44,882 nt of DNA from Kingella sp. (in: b-proteobacteria) (GCF_030527935.1 NZ_JAUMZV010000021.1:1-44882); one strand, 5' to 3'; counted from the first letter of the stretch, positions 31,987 to 41,083 are shown. Numbers and translations: made by a program. Notes: a model not told the origin generated them from the letters alone.

Positions 31987-32079
31987 TGTGAACACTCCAT
32001 TTGTCGTTAAAAAAATGCCAAACCTCAAACAAGCATCATCCAAAATTTAGCCGCACCATCATAAAGAAACCCACCCGTA

Positions 32080-32108
32080 TTGTAAAGTAATCCCTTGATT
32101 ACTATACA
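32080..32108 (+). promoter_or_regulatory. Candidate sigma-70 promoter of the PHP-domain gene
   Basis: TTGTAA (32,080-32,085), 17-bp spacer, TATACA (32,103-32,108), about 35 bp before the ATG at 32,144. It is in the divergent gap with the His/Cys-rich gene. Confidence 0.6.
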
Positions 32109-32143
32109 AAATAACTAGCAAACCTAAAACCGAGTGCTTACCC

Positions 32144-33004
32144 ATGATAGACCTCCACACCCATTCCACCATATCCGATGGTGCGCTCACGCCTACGCAA
32201 CTGGTGCAAGCTGCCGCGCAAAACGGCTGCCGCCTGCTCGCGCTCACCGACCACGACCACACAGGCGGACTAGCCGAAGCCCGCGCCGAAGCCGCGCGGC
32301 ACGGCATCCAGTTCATCAACGGCGCAGAAATCTCGGTAACATGGCGGCATCGCACCATCCACATCGTTGCGCTGGATTTTGACGAACACTACAGCAGCCT
32401 GCAAACCCTGCTCGCCCAAGTACGGCAAGGGCGCATAGAACGCCTGCACCAAATCGCCGCCAAGCTCGCCAAACGCGGCATCGCAGGCGCAGCCGAAGGC
32501 GCGCTCGCGCTCGCTGCCAACCCCGAAATGGTCTCGCGCACGCACATTGCCGATTGGCTGGTGCAACAAGGGCACGCCCGCAACAAGCAACAAGCGTTTA
32601 CCCGCTATCTGGGCGACGGCAAAAGCGCGTCCGTGCGCCACCAATGGGCAGAACTGCCCGCCGCCATCGCCGCCATCAACGAAGCAGGCGGCATCGCCAT
32701 CATCGCCCACCCCATGCGCTACGACCTATCCGCCACCGCGCGGCACAACCTGTTTGACGAATTTCGCGCGTTAGGCGGGCGCGGCATGGAAGTGCACAGC
32801 GGCGCGTGCAGCCTGAACGACCGCCTAAACTACGTCCAAGCCGCCTCCCGCCACGGCTTGCTCGCCAGCGCAGGCAGCGACTTCCACCGCCCACACGATT
32901 ACAGCGGCGGCGTGCTGGGCGCGTGCCCCGAATTGCCCAGCATCTGCCAACCCGTTTGGGCGCACTTCAAACAGCCGTTTAGGCAGCCTGAAAACGCAGA
33001 ATAA
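32144..33004 (+). CDS. rnm: PHP-domain phosphoesterase, RNase AM/TrpH (YciV) family
   Basis: 286 aa. Metal-binding motifs of the PHP superfamily are present: MIDLHTHSTISDGAL at the N-terminus, ALTDHDHTGGL near residue 34, INGAEIS near 64, IAIIAHPMRY near 186 and ASAGSDFHRP near 246. Length and layout match E. coli YciV, now known as a 5'-3' exonuclease (RNase AM) that matures 23S and other rRNA 5' ends and also hydrolyses 3',5'-bisphosphate nucleotides. The enzyme is cytosolic. Its C-terminal RQPENAE is DUS-coded. Confidence 0.9.
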   Translation: MIDLHTHSTISDGALTPTQLVQAAAQNGCRLLALTDHDHTGGLAEARAEAARHGIQFINGAEISVTWRHRTIHIVALDFDEHYSSLQTLLAQVRQGRIERLHQIAAKLAKRGIAGAAEGALALAANPEMVSRTHIADWLVQQGHARNKQQAFTRYLGDGKSASVRHQWAELPAAIAAINEAGGIAIIAHPMRYDLSATARHNLFDEFRALGGRGMEVHSGACSLNDRLNYVQAASRHGLLASAGSDFHRPHDYSGGVLGACPELPSICQPVWAHFKQPFRQPENAE

Positions 33005-33061
33005 AGAGACAACGGCTCATCGCCCAAAACCCAATCACGCATAAAACCAATCCTACACGCC

Positions 33062-33147
33062 AGCGCACGGCTTGCAAGCAAGCCGTAGGGAACGCGGGGC
33101 AACCATTTCAGGCTGCCCTATCAGCCGCCCCCGCACCCCAAGCCCCG
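33062..33147. repeat. Repeat family C, copy 4
   Basis: GCGCACGGCTTGCAAGCAAG, then CCGTAGGGAACGCGGGGC, an internal inverted DUS and GCCGCCCCCGC; tail diverged. Confidence 0.75.
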
Positions 33148-33260
33148 CATCACGTTTCAGGCTGCCCCATCCAAAGGCAGCCTGAAAACCGTAAGGTGGG
33201 CAACTCGTTGCCCACGCTGTTCGCCCATCCCTTGCAAAAGCCCATAGGCAGCCTGAAACA

Positions 33261-33394
33261 CAAGAAATGCCGTCATTCCCGCGTAGGCGGGAATCTTGTT
33301 TAACATTCAAAAAATTACAAAAAAACAAGCCATTGTGTAAATTTAACCAAGATTCCCGCCTACGCGGGAATGACGGAGAATTGACTATTTCTTG
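33261..33394. repeat. dRS3-flanked repeat module, copy 1
   Basis: 134 bp from CAAGAAATGCCGTC to GAATTGACTATTTCTTG. Two copies of ATTCCC-N8-GGGAAT lie at 33,275-33,294 and 33,352-33,371 around a ~57-bp spacer. This consensus is the dRS3 repeat of pathogenic Neisseria, where pairs flank RS elements in neisserial intergenic mosaic elements and serve as filamentous-phage integration sites. The right flank reads TTTTGCAAAGGTTTCAGGC, joining a DUS. Confidence 0.85.
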
Positions 33395-33635
33395 TGGTGT
33401 TTTAGGTTTTGCAAAGGTTTCAGGCTGCCTAACGCTTCACAAATGTTTAATGCTACTACTGCCCATTCCCCTACGTCCAGCCGAACGGAGCGTCCTTTTT
33501 TCGGGAAAAAGCGTGCGCTTGTTCGACGACGCACGAAGTGCGGCTAGTTCGCACGCGCCGCGATAAGGCGCAAAGCCAAACGCATCAGAAACATTAACCG
33601 AAGCACGCCGTTTGCCGAAACCCTTGCACAGCCCA

Positions 33636-33774
33636 TAGGCAGCCTGAAACCCAAAATGGAGCGGCGGCGGCTCGCCACCAAATGGCTACAAACGGCATTT
33701 GCTGCGTTGTCAAAATGTCGGCGAGCCACTGACGCTCCATCGGTTGCGGGTTTTGCAAAGATTTCAGGCTGCCA
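33636..33774. repeat. Repeat family A, copy 5 (inverted)
   Basis: Core 33,656-33,740, ATGGAGCGGCGGCGGC to CGAGCCACTGACGCTCCAT. Bounded by a DUS on the left and TTTTGCAAAGATTTCAGGC on the right. Confidence 0.8.
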
Positions 33775-33878
33775 CCCTATCCCCATACCCACCGCATCCC
33801 CCACAAATAGGCAGCCTGAAACCCCCAAACACGCTAAAATCCCCCCCGTTCTCAACCCATCCCACAGAAAGCCCCACC

Positions 33879-36566
33879 ATGTCCCCAACCCAAACCGTCA
33901 AACACCTAACCGATTACCGTCCCCTTGCCCACCGCATCCACGAAGTCCAACTCACCTTCACCCTATCGCCCACCGCCACCATCGTTGAAGCCGAGCTACA
34001 CATCGTCCCCCAGCCCAACGCTCCGCAAAGTCTCACGCTAGACGGCAGCGCAACCCTGCTCGCCCTATCGCTCAACGGCGAAACGCAGCCTGAAACCGCC
34101 TACACCCAAACCGCCGAAAGTCTCACGCTCCACCGCGTGCCAGCCGAGCCGTTTGTTCTCCACATCACCACCCAAATCAACCCTGAAGCCAACCAAACGC
34201 TCAACGGCCTATACGCATCAGGCGGCAATCTCTACACCCAATGCGAGCCCGAAGGCTTTCGCACCATGACTTACTACCTAGACCGCCCCGACAACATGGC
34301 GGTGTTTACCACCAAAATCATCGCCGATGCCGCGCAATACCCCGTGTTGCTGTCCAACGGCAATCTGGTGGATTCAGGCAGACTGAAAAACGGGCAACAC
34401 TACGCCGTGTGGCACGACCCCTTTGCCAAGCCATCCTATTTATTCGCGCTGGTGGCAGGCGATTTAGCCGTCAACCGCAGCAGCTTCACCACCCAAAGCG
34501 GGCGCAAAGTCGCCATCCAGTTCTACACCCGCGCCGAAGATGCCCACAAAGTCGCCCACGCTATGCAATCGCTCAAACACGCGATGCGATGGGACGAAAC
34601 CCGCTTTGGCTTGGAATACGATTTAGACGTGTTTATGGTCGTTGCCGTGGGCGATTTCAACATGGGCGCAATGGAAAACAAAGGCTTAAACATCTTCAAC
34701 ACCAAATATGTGCTGGCAGACGCGCACACCGCCACCGATGCCGATTTTGAAGGCGTAGAAAGCGTGATTGGACACGAATACTTCCACAACTGGACAGGCA
34801 ACCGCGTAACCTGCCGCGACTGGTTTCAGCTCTCGCTCAAAGAAGGCTTAACCGTGTTCCGCGACCAAGAATTTTCGGGCGACCGAGCCAGCAGAGCCGT
34901 GCGCCGCATAGAAAACGTGCAAACCCTGCGCCAATTCCAGTTTGCCGAAGATGCCAGCCCAATGGCACACCCCGTGCGCCCCGCCAGCTATGTGGAAATG
35001 AACAATTTTTACACCGCCACCGTGTATGAAAAAGGCGCAGAAGTGGTGCGGATGTATCACACCCTATTGGGCGAAGCAGGCTTCCAGCGCGGCATGAAGC
35101 TCTATTTTGCACGCCACGACGGGCAAGCCGTAACCTGCGATGATTTTCGCGCCGCAATGGCGGATGCCAACGGCGTAAACCTAGACCAATTTGCCCTGTG
35201 GTACAGCCAAGCAGGCACGCCCACGCTGGATGTTTCAAGCAGCCTGAAAACCAACGGCGACTACGTTCTCCACATCAAACAAACCCTGCCCGACACCCCC
35301 GATATGCCCGCCCACGCCAAACAGCCGATGATGATACCCATCAAAATCGCCCTGTTGAACGAACACGGCGAGCAAATCGCATTTAGGCAGCCTGAAAGCG
35401 GGTGTAACGAGCTTCCACCCAGCCAAACCGAAACCGTGTTGGTGCTCACCCAAGCCGAGCAAACCTTTACCCTGCAACCCGAAGCCCCCGCCCAAGCCAT
35501 CACCCCATCGCTGCTGCGCGGCTTCTCCGCCCCCGTGCTCCTTAATTTTGACTACACCGACCCCCAACTTGCCCTGCTGCTCGCCCACGACACCGACCCC
35601 TACGCCCGCTGGGAAGCCGCGCAAACCCTATACCGCCGCGCCATTGCCGCCAACGAAACCGCGCTCGCCCACGGCGCAACCCCCGCGCAGCCCATCGCCC
35701 TAATCAACGCCCTGCGCCAAGCCATCAACGATGCCGCGCTAGACCCCGCGTTCAAAGCCCTGCTGCTCAAAGTCCCCGCCGAAAGCGAACTATGGAGCGA
35801 GCGCGACCACATCAACCCCGTGCAAACCACCGCCGCCCGCGAAGCCCTGCTAGACGCGCTTACCCAAGCCCTGCACGGCGAACTGTTCGCCGCCGCGCTC
35901 AACGCCCGCGAAGCCGAGCAAGCCGACAAACGCGGCAAGCAAATCCAAGTGTACGAATACTCCCCCGAAGATGCCGCCCAACGCACCCTGCAATACGCCA
36001 GCTTCAACCTTATCTGCCGCTATGACGAACAAGCCACCATAGAGCAAGTGTTTGAACATTATGACGAAATGGCACGCAAAAACATGACCCACGAATGGGG
36101 TATACTCTCCGCCATCAACCACAACCCTGACGACAAACGCAACCAACTGCTCGCCCGCTTCGCCGCCAAATTCGCCGACCAGCCCCTAGTGATGGACAAA
36201 TATTTCAGCCTAATCGCATCCAGCCGCCGCAGCGACACGCTCGCCCAAGTTCAGGCTGCCCTGCACCACCCGCAATTTGCCCTAACCAACCCCAACAAAG
36301 TGCGCGCCCTAATCGGCACATTCGCCCGCAACACCCCGCATTTTCACGCCGCCGATGGTTCGGGCTACGCCTTTGTCGCGCAAAAAATCTGCGAAATCAA
36401 CACTTTCAACCCACAAATCGCCGCAGGGCTCGCCCGCGCGTTTAACCTGATGAAACGCCTAGAACCGCACCGTCAAAGCCTGATGCGCAACGAGCTTACC
36501 CAACTCGCCGCGCTGAGCAGCCTATCCAAAGACGTGCGCGAGATTGTGGAAAAGATTTTGGGATAG
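33879..36566 (+). CDS. pepN: Aminopeptidase N (M1 metallopeptidase)
   Basis: 895 aa from ATG 33879; the 60-codon extension upstream is repeat sequence. The exopeptidase motif GAMEN is at 263-267 and the zinc motif HEYFH at 299-303, continuing NWTGNRVTCRDWFQLSLKEG with the third ligand glutamate. These positions match E. coli PepN within two residues. The protein is cytosolic and removes N-terminal residues from peptides in protein turnover. The C-terminal helical domain (TLAQVQAALHHPQFALTNPN) is complete. Several uptake sequences lie in frame (SSLKTN, FRQPESG). Codon use is CG-rich and uniform. The gene stands alone. Confidence 0.96.
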   Translation: MSPTQTVKHLTDYRPLAHRIHEVQLTFTLSPTATIVEAELHIVPQPNAPQSLTLDGSATLLALSLNGETQPETAYTQTAESLTLHRVPAEPFVLHITTQINPEANQTLNGLYASGGNLYTQCEPEGFRTMTYYLDRPDNMAVFTTKIIADAAQYPVLLSNGNLVDSGRLKNGQHYAVWHDPFAKPSYLFALVAGDLAVNRSSFTTQSGRKVAIQFYTRAEDAHKVAHAMQSLKHAMRWDETRFGLEYDLDVFMVVAVGDFNMGAMENKGLNIFNTKYVLADAHTATDADFEGVESVIGHEYFHNWTGNRVTCRDWFQLSLKEGLTVFRDQEFSGDRASRAVRRIENVQTLRQFQFAEDASPMAHPVRPASYVEMNNFYTATVYEKGAEVVRMYHTLLGEAGFQRGMKLYFARHDGQAVTCDDFRAAMADANGVNLDQFALWYSQAGTPTLDVSSSLKTNGDYVLHIKQTLPDTPDMPAHAKQPMMIPIKIALLNEHGEQIAFRQPESGCNELPPSQTETVLVLTQAEQTFTLQPEAPAQAITPSLLRGFSAPVLLNFDYTDPQLALLLAHDTDPYARWEAAQTLYRRAIAANETALAHGATPAQPIALINALRQAINDAALDPAFKALLLKVPAESELWSERDHINPVQTTAAREALLDALTQALHGELFAAALNAREAEQADKRGKQIQVYEYSPEDAAQRTLQYASFNLICRYDEQATIEQVFEHYDEMARKNMTHEWGILSAINHNPDDKRNQLLARFAAKFADQPLVMDKYFSLIASSRRSDTLAQVQAALHHPQFALTNPNKVRALIGTFARNTPHFHAADGSGYAFVAQKICEINTFNPQIAAGLARAFNLMKRLEPHRQSLMRNELTQLAALSSLSKDVREIVEKILG

Positions 36567-36648
36567 GCAGCCTGAAACGCAATTCAGCGTAGCCAAAATG
36601 GAACGTTGGCAGCTTGCCAACAAATATAGTTGTTTCAATTAAGACTTA

Positions 36649-36808
36649 GAACCTGTATTCATTATTTGCATAGGTAGATTTTATGGCATAAAAGCGCGGA
36701 TACAAGGCAAAAAGCGCAGCAAGGTTGGACACCTTGCGAGCATTTTTAACGCAGTAGCCGCGTTTTTAGGACATAAAAGATGCCTATGAAAATAGTGAAT
36801 ACAGGTTC
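36649..36808. mobile_element. 160-bp MITE, copy 2
   Basis: Same ends (GAACCTGTATTCATTATT ... AATAGTGAATACAGGTTC), same orientation and same length as copy 1. It is flanked by TTA at 36,646-36,648 and TTA at 36,809-36,811. Only scattered point differences from copy 1. Confidence 0.9.
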
Positions 36809-37073
36809 TTATACAAGGCGGCGAGCCGCAGATAGTACAAGTAGTACAGCAAAACTGGCTTTGTCCAAATCTCTGATTTGGCAATAAACCATTTCGCCCG
36901 TGGTGGGCGAGCCAACGCCGTATAAGGTTTAATTGGGACGACTATACAAATAAAGGCAGCCTGAAAACCATCACAGCGTGTTAGCTTGCTTGTTTTCAGG
37001 CTGCCTTAAATGTAGAAATAAACCACCGCATCCTGTTCAAAATACCACCACTCAACAATACGCCCCCTTAAAA

Positions 37074-37157
37074 ATGTCCACCCAAACCACCGCCCTTATC
37101 ACCGCCCTTGTCCTAAGCAACATCGGCACAATTGCCTATTTTGCCGCACACAAGTAG
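37074..37157 (+). CDS. Possible 27-residue single-span membrane peptide
   Basis: MSTQTTALITALVLSNIGTI continues AYFAAHK, then stop TAG, which overlaps a DUS. One hydrophobic segment (ALITALVLSNIGTIAYFAA) would span the membrane, and a DUS hairpin lies upstream. There is no good Shine-Dalgarno sequence (CCCCTTAAAA before the ATG). The composition and the neatly placed stop before a DUS resemble real genes here. It is short, so chance is possible. No family recognised. Confidence 0.35.
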   Translation: MSTQTTALITALVLSNIGTIAYFAAHK

Positions 37158-37201
37158 GCAGCCTGAAACCTTTACAAAACCCCTAACAGCAGCCTGAAAC
37201 A

Positions 37202-37335
37202 CAAGAAATGTCGTCATTCCCGCGTAGGCGGGAATCTTGTTTGATATTCAAAAAATTACGCAAAAACAAACCATTGTGTAAATTTAACCAAGATTCCCAC
37301 CTGCGCGGGAATGACGGAGAATTGACTATTTCTTG
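37202..37335. repeat. dRS3-flanked repeat module, copy 2
   Basis: Same 134-bp length as copy 1 with a highly similar spacer. ATTCCC-N8-GGGAAT at 37,216-37,235 and 37,293-37,312. Right flank again TTTTGCAAAGATTTCAGCC then a DUS. Confidence 0.85.
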
Positions 37336-37435
37336 TTGTGTTTTGGGTTTTGCAAAGATTTCAGCCTGAAAACCATCCCCCAACAAAAAACCGTTTGGCT
37401 TCATACCAACCGGTTTTTGTTTTTCAGGCTGCCTA

Positions 37436-37510
37436 AACGCGGGCGGGATGCTTGGGCAGCCTGAAAATGTCCCCGCGCTTCTACGGCTTGCTTGCAAGCC
37501 GTGCGCTTGC
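37436..37510. repeat. Repeat family C, copy 5 (inverted)
   Basis: AACGCGGGCGGGATGCTTGG, internal DUS, GTCCCCGCGCTTCT and ACGGCTTGCTTGCAAGCCGT. Confidence 0.78.
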
Positions 37511-37571
37511 ATCAAAATTACACGCATTTTGGTTATGCCGAACTGGGTTTCAGGCTGCCTAATGCCGCGCT

Positions 37572-38132
37572 TTACGGCTCTGCTGCGCTCGCTCTCGTTT
37601 CGTCAAACTTGGGCGTGAACATCGCAGCGTTGCCTGTTTTCGGCTGCCATTTGCTTTCCACGCGCCATTTGCCTTGGGTGTCTTCCAGCCGCAGATACCA
37701 ATGCACGGCGGGTGGCAGGGCGTTGAAGGTGGCGGTGTATTCGGTTTTGTCGCCCGATTGTGGCGCGTTGCTGGCTTTGAGCGGCACGGTTTGGTCGTAG
37801 GCTTTTTTGGCGGGGTGCAGCAGCAAAAGTTGTATCGGCGTGTTTTTGTCAAAATCGCCGCTGATGAAGATTTTGGCGGTGGTGCCTTCTGGGTTGAAAA
37901 ACATTTGCGCTTGGATGTGGCGTTTTGCGGCGGCTTCGTCGCGCTCAATTTGCATATTGATGTATTTGCCTTCTTTGTAGTAGTCGTCGGTTACCATTTC
38001 GTCGGCGTGGGTTTTGGCAAGATAAAAGGTGTAAAACCCTGCCACGACTACGGCGGCAGGCCCGCTCATCAATATCCACGGCCAGCGGTGTTTGTACCAC
38101 GGCACGGGTTTAGGGTTAGGCTGTGTGCTCAT
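37572..38132 (-). CDS. fixH: FixH-family membrane protein
   Basis: 186 aa. After a proline-rich start (MSTQPNPKPVPWYKHRWPWI) there is one membrane span (WILMSGPAAVVVAGFYTFYLA), then the family's DEMVTDDYYKEGKYINMQIERDEAA and a periplasmic domain. FixH is needed, with CcoG and CcoI, for copper delivery to cbb3-type cytochrome oxidase. Its ATG at 38,132 lies one base after the ccoG stop (TAACATG), so the two are one transcript and probably coupled. Longer than rhizobial FixH (about 160 aa) but well within the family. Confidence 0.87.
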   Translation of the reverse strand: MSTQPNPKPVPWYKHRWPWILMSGPAAVVVAGFYTFYLAKTHADEMVTDDYYKEGKYINMQIERDEAAAKRHIQAQMFFNPEGTTAKIFISGDFDKNTPIQLLLLHPAKKAYDQTVPLKASNAPQSGDKTEYTATFNALPPAVHWYLRLEDTQGKWRVESKWQPKTGNAAMFTPKFDETRASAAEP

Positions 38133-38133
38133 G

Positions 38134-39627
38134 TTATTCTCCGATAAAGATAGATTTTTCTTGCAGCTCGCGCGCTTCGTTTTCAGGCTGCCCTTCTACG
38201 CGGTATTTGAAGGTGAACTGGATGGGGTGGCTGCCTTTTTCGGCGTATTCGGGCTGGGTGGCAACTTGCACGGGCACGGTGATGATGTCGCCGCCTTTCA
38301 CGCTGATGCCGTTTTCAGGCAGCCCTGTGAGACGGATGTCTTCCAGCCCCGACACGCTGGCTTGGATGATTTGCGTTTGTTCGCTGGCGTTGCTGATGCT
38401 TAGGTTGTAGGTGTTTTCCAGCAAGCCTTCTTTGTTTTCGCGCACCATCACGCCACGGTCTTTAATCACATCAATTTGCACGGTGGCGCGGGTGGCGAGC
38501 CCCACCAGCAGCCCCACCACCGCAATCAGCAGCACCACGCCATAGCCCACCACTTTGGGGCGCAACAGGCGTTTTTTTACATCGGCATCGGTGTATTCGT
38601 GTTTGAGCACGGCTTCGGTGGTGTAACGGATTAAGCCGCGCGGGTAGCCCATTTTGTCCATGATTTCATCGCATGCATCAATGCAGGCGGCGCAGCCAAT
38701 GCATTGATATTGCAAGCCATCGCGGATGTCTATGCCTGTGGGGCAAACTTGCACGCACATGGTGCAGTTGATGCAATCGCCCAGTTGGGTTTCTTCTTTG
38801 TTGGCGTTTTTTTTGCGCGCACCGCGTGGTTCGCCACGTTCCACATCGTAGGAAATCACCAGCGTGTCGTGGTCAAACATCGCGCTTTGGAAGCGGGCAT
38901 AGGGGCACATATGCAGGCACACTTTTTCGCGCAAAATATGCCCAAACAGCCATGTTACAAAGCCATAAAAAGCGGCGGTGCCCAGCGCAACGCTGCCCGC
39001 TGTGCCCATGAAAATGGCGGGCACAAATTGGCGAATCGGCACAAACCAGCCTGCAAAGGTAATCCCCGTCCACACGGCAACGATGAAGATAAGCAGATAT
39101 TTCAAGGCTTTGATGCGGATTTTGTGAAAATGCCACGGCTCTTTGTCCAGTTTCAAGCGTTTGTTGCGGTCGCCTTCAACCAAGTGGTCAATCCACAGCA
39201 TGATTTCGGTATAGACAGTTTGCGGGCAAGAATAGCCGCACCAAATGCGCCCTGCGATGGTTGTCCACCAAAACAGCCCAAAGGCGGAAACAATCATTAA
39301 ACCTGCCAAATAAAGCATATCGGCAGGTTCTAGCACCATGCTGAACACATAAAAATGGCGTTCTTCAATATTGAACAACATGGCTTGCCGCCCGTGCCAC
39401 ATTATCCACGGCATCACATAGAAAAAAAGCTGGGTGGCGATAATCATCCAGATGCGCAGGTTGGCAAATTTGCCGATGGCGCGTTTGGGGTGGATGCGTT
39501 TGTTGCTGTGAAATTGGATGACTTGTTCTTTTACGGCGGGCTTGCTGGCGGGTTTGTTGGCAGATTGGGGCGCGGGTTGCGCGGCGGGTTGCGGGTTTTC
39601 AGGCTGCCCTTGCGATTGGGATGGCAT
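38134..39627 (-). CDS. ccoG: Cytochrome c oxidase accessory protein CcoG (FixG/RdxA)
   Basis: 497 aa. Several membrane spans at the N-terminus (ATQLFFYVMPWIMW; LAGLMIVSAFGLFWWTTIAG) are followed by the conserved WCGYSCPQTVYTE segment. Two 4Fe-4S sites follow: CINCTMCVQVCP and CIGCAACIDACD. The C-terminal Ig-like domain (SVSGLEDIRLTGLPENGISV) is periplasmic. CcoG is a cupric reductase supplying Cu(I) for cbb3 oxidase assembly, so the organism should have a cbb3-type terminal oxidase. The N-terminal ~40 residues are Pro/Ala/Gln-rich, partly DUS-coded (GQPENPQP). It is followed at once by fixH. Confidence 0.95.
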   Translation of the reverse strand: MPSQSQGQPENPQPAAQPAPQSANKPASKPAVKEQVIQFHSNKRIHPKRAIGKFANLRIWMIIATQLFFYVMPWIMWHGRQAMLFNIEERHFYVFSMVLEPADMLYLAGLMIVSAFGLFWWTTIAGRIWCGYSCPQTVYTEIMLWIDHLVEGDRNKRLKLDKEPWHFHKIRIKALKYLLIFIVAVWTGITFAGWFVPIRQFVPAIFMGTAGSVALGTAAFYGFVTWLFGHILREKVCLHMCPYARFQSAMFDHDTLVISYDVERGEPRGARKKNANKEETQLGDCINCTMCVQVCPTGIDIRDGLQYQCIGCAACIDACDEIMDKMGYPRGLIRYTTEAVLKHEYTDADVKKRLLRPKVVGYGVVLLIAVVGLLVGLATRATVQIDVIKDRGVMVRENKEGLLENTYNLSISNASEQTQIIQASVSGLEDIRLTGLPENGISVKGGDIITVPVQVATQPEYAEKGSHPIQFTFKYRVEGQPENEARELQEKSIFIGE

Positions 39628-39830
39628 GGTGTGTTCCTTTTGGCGTTTTTGGTGGTTTTATTTGGCTTTTGATTATACGGGGAAACGTGATTGATGGGGT
39701 TTGGGCGATAAATAGTTTTTGGCAAAAGGCGGGCTGAAATAAGGGGATGGATAAGGTTTCAGGCTGCCTTTGATGTTGGGGGATTAAGGCAGCCTGAAAA
39801 ATAGAGTAAGCCGAAATAAAAACAGCACGC

Positions 39831-39908
39831 GTAGGGTGTGTGGTTTTGCCACGCACCATTACATTAAGCATTGCTAAACGGTGCGTGAACAAGTTCACAT
39901 CCCCTACA
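39831..39908. repeat. Repeat family E, copy 2
   Basis: GTAGGGTGTGTGGTTTTGCC, then ACGCACC, then CATTAAGCATTGCTAAACGG and a TGCGTGAACAAGTTCACA half ending CCCCTACACG. The second half matches 8,937-8,991. Confidence 0.65.
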
Positions 39909-39936
39909 CGCTGGGCAGTTTACATAGCACAAACAG

Positions 39937-39979
39937 TTTTCAGGCTGCCTATGGGTAACTCCAATAGGCAGCCTGAAAA
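39937..39979 (-). terminator. DUS-pair hairpin after htpX
   Basis: Facing uptake sequences with a ~15-base loop, 15 bp beyond the minus-strand htpX stop. Confidence 0.6.
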
Positions 39980-39994
39980 GATTGAGCGAATGGT

Positions 39995-40843
39995 TTACAG
40001 CATTTGCAGCCGTGCGATGCGGTTGTCTAGGCTGGGGTGGGTGCTGAGCAGCGAATCTTTGGCTTCGCTGGCGATGCCCATGGCGGTCATGTCTTTGGGC
40101 AGTTCGCTGGTGTAGCCTTTTAGGCGTTGCAGGGCGGCAATCATTTTGGGTGCGCCCACCAGTTTGGCTGCGCCTGCGTCAGCGCGGTATTCGCGTTGGC
40201 GGCTGAACCACATCACGATAAAGCTCGCCAAAAAGCCAAACAGCAGTTGCAACACAAAGTTTACTGCCAGATAGATGCCGTTGTTGCTGGATTCGCTGTC
40301 GCCGCGCCCTTGTGCCACCGCGCTGGCGATGATGCGGGCGAAGAATACGACAAAAGTGTTCACGACGCCTTGAATCAGCGTGAGCGTTACCATGTCGCCG
40401 TTGCCAACGTGTGCCATTTCGTGCGCCAACACGGCTTCCACTTCATCGCGCGTCATGCTGTTGAGCAAGCCTGTGGACACGGCTACCAGCGAGCTGTTGC
40501 GGGTTGCGCCTGTGGCGAAGGCGTTGGGCTCGGGCGAGTTGTAGATGGCAACTTCGGGGGTTTTCAAGTTCCATTGGTGGGCTTGGTTTTGCACGGTTTG
40601 CAGCAGCCATGCTTCTATTTCGCTGCTTGGACTGGTGATGACTTGCGCGCCTACGGAATGTTTGGCGATGGTTTTAGATAGCAACAGCGAGATGATGGAG
40701 CCTGTGAAGCCGACCACGGCGGCGTAGGCGAGCATTTGTCCCATGCCGCCGCTGCGGGAGTTGATGCCCAGCACGCTTAACACGATGCTGATAACGATGA
40801 TAACGGCGAAGTTGGTAGCGAGAAAAAGGGCGATGCGTTTCAT
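39995..40843 (-). CDS. htpX: Membrane zinc metalloprotease HtpX
   Basis: 282 aa from ATG 40843; the upstream extension is repeat sequence. Membrane spans at 3-25 and 36-55 precede the zinc motif HEMAH at 141-145 in EAVLAHEMAHVGNGDMVTL. Two more spans follow, with the conserved QREYRADAGAAKLVG segment providing the third ligand. HtpX degrades damaged membrane proteins at the inner membrane, working beside FtsH. Length agrees with E. coli HtpX (293 aa). A GGAAC ribosome site precedes the start (complement of GTTCC at 40,849). Confidence 0.95.
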   Translation of the reverse strand: MKRIALFLATNFAVIIVISIVLSVLGINSRSGGMGQMLAYAAVVGFTGSIISLLLSKTIAKHSVGAQVITSPSSEIEAWLLQTVQNQAHQWNLKTPEVAIYNSPEPNAFATGATRNSSLVAVSTGLLNSMTRDEVEAVLAHEMAHVGNGDMVTLTLIQGVVNTFVVFFARIIASAVAQGRGDSESSNNGIYLAVNFVLQLLFGFLASFIVMWFSRQREYRADAGAAKLVGAPKMIAALQRLKGYTSELPKDMTAMGIASEAKDSLLSTHPSLDNRIARLQML

Positions 40844-40969
40844 GTGTGTTCCTTTGTAGGTTGGGTTGTTTTCAGGCTGCCTTTGCAGGCAGTTGTGGCA
40901 TGGCATGAAAGGGGCGGATAGTAATGGATATGTGGTGTTTATCAAAGTGGGGGGATGTGAAAAACTATG

Positions 40970-41050
40970 CAAAGGGCGGGGAGATTGATGCAGCCTGAAA
41001 TGGTTGCCCCGCGCCCCTTACGGCTTGCTTGCAAGCCGTGCGCTGGCGAA
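40970..41050. repeat. Repeat family C, copy 6 (inverted)
   Basis: GGGCGGGGAGATTGATG, an internal DUS, GCCCCGCGCCCCTT and ACGGCTTGCTTGCAAGCCGT, between tilS and htpX. Confidence 0.75.
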
Positions 41051-41083
41051 AGCTGGGGGTGATTAGCTGCGTTGAATTTTGTT

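Larger units (their letters stand above)
33005..33878. other. 874-bp repeat cluster upstream of pepN
   Basis: Contains family C (33,062-33,147), partial family B (33,193-33,217), a dRS3 module (33,261-33,394), family A copy 5 (33,636-33,774) and several uptake sequences. The stretch 33,440-33,630 is unique in this window, includes CGTCCTTTTTTCGGGAAAAAGCG and a GTGCG-rich hairpin region around 33,505-33,560, and has no gene I can support. A TAAAAT box at 33,835-33,840 may serve pepN. Confidence 0.7.
36567..37571. other. 1-kb gap with repeats between pepN and fixH
   Basis: Holds a degraded family A end (36,596-36,628), a MITE (36,649-36,808), an AAATC hairpin (36,865-36,881), a DUS pair (36,956-37,007), a possible 27-aa gene, a dRS3 module (37,202-37,335) and family C (37,436-37,510). 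Confidence 0.75.
39628..39994. other. Gap between ccoG and htpX
   Basis: No gene. The ccoG promoter should lie near 39,640-39,720 on the minus strand. It holds two DUS pairs (39,757-39,799 and 39,937-39,979) and family E copy 2 (39,831-39,908). Confidence 0.7.

Noticed and set aside
33440..33630. Possible small RNA or tRNA-like gene around the GTGCG-rich hairpins
   Set aside because: I could not fold a cloverleaf or find a promoter and terminator pair; left as unexplained sequence.
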